This document shows positions 25,829-25,919 of a stretch of DNA of 25,919 nt, piece by piece. The notes under the pieces are model-generated. The model saw nothing but the letters and a program-made list of their open reading frames with translations, had not been told where the DNA came from and made no database searches. The DNA is taken from positions 1 through 25,919 of the forward strand of contig CAYYWZ010000057.1 in assembly GCA_964475415.1 (NCBI GenBank). The letters run 5' to 3'. The position numbers and the translations under genes are program-made. How positions within the stretch are numbered: the first letter of the stretch is position 1; every line of letters begins with the position of its first letter. Source of the stretch: CALCMJ01 sp964475415 (lineage in GTDB: Bacteria; Bacteroidota; Bacteroidia; Chitinophagales; Saprospiraceae).

Positions 25829-25919
25829 TTTATAGAATACAGATTTAATTGAAAGTCAAGTTGTATTAGGGAGATTCAGAAGTAAGGACAAAATTACGCA
25901 GAAAGGTATGAAATGAAGT

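Overview
This window looks like a chromosomal segment of an AT-rich member of the Bacteroidota, plausibly near the Saprospiria. The support is: a C-terminal type IX secretion (T9SS) type A sorting domain on the first gene; promoters of the TTG-N19-TAnnTTTG type used by this phylum; few clear Shine-Dalgarno sites; and families typical of the group (DUF5916 barrel, DUF4199, tricorn-like S41 protease, PorE-like TPR/PD40/OmpA protein, divergent birA / rsfS-ftsH). The lineage below phylum is inference. I see no phage genes, insertion sequences, CRISPR array, or toxin or defence locus.

Layout. 1-1227: 3' part of a secreted T9SS cargo gene. 1451-1613: a complete minus-strand tRNA-Met(CAT) unit with promoter, gene and terminator. 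1638-4859 (-): exported tricorn-like protease. 5027-5863 (+): DMT transporter. 5894-7094 (-): a small two-helix protein followed by a membrane-anchored SRPBCC protein. 7201-8612 (+): TauE/SafE transporter and a DUF4199-like membrane protein. 8946-13024 (-): AhpD-like protein, DUF5916 outer-membrane protein and a lactonase-fold lipoprotein. 13025-13888: an 864-base gap without a convincing gene. 13889-17364 (-): dnaX, a Crp/Fnr-type regulator and pyrD. 17493-17634: a GC-rich structured intergenic element. 17649-23309 (-): birA, cinA, a 2-oxo acid dehydrogenase E2 and a PorE-like envelope protein, closely packed. 23382-25787 (+): rsfS and ftsH, ending in a strong terminator.

Most genes are housekeeping or envelope functions. 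They cover replication (dnaX), pyrimidine synthesis (pyrD), protein biotinylation (birA), pyridine nucleotide salvage (cinA), oxo-acid oxidation (E2), ribosome silencing (rsfS) and membrane protein quality control (ftsH). Two genes touch the T9SS/envelope theme: the cargo protein at the left edge and the PorE-like protein.

Three observations deserve most attention. First, dnaX carries an in-frame A8 slippery run exactly after the clamp-loader core, with stops within four codons in both alternative frames, which predicts a gamma-length product. Second, the PorE-like protein has an OmpA-type domain in which both diaminopimelate-contacting positions are replaced, followed by a SPOR-like domain. 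Third, the GC-rich element downstream of that gene resembles a dispersed intergenic element family I recall from other Bacteroidota. I did not find a convincing wholly new multi-gene system.
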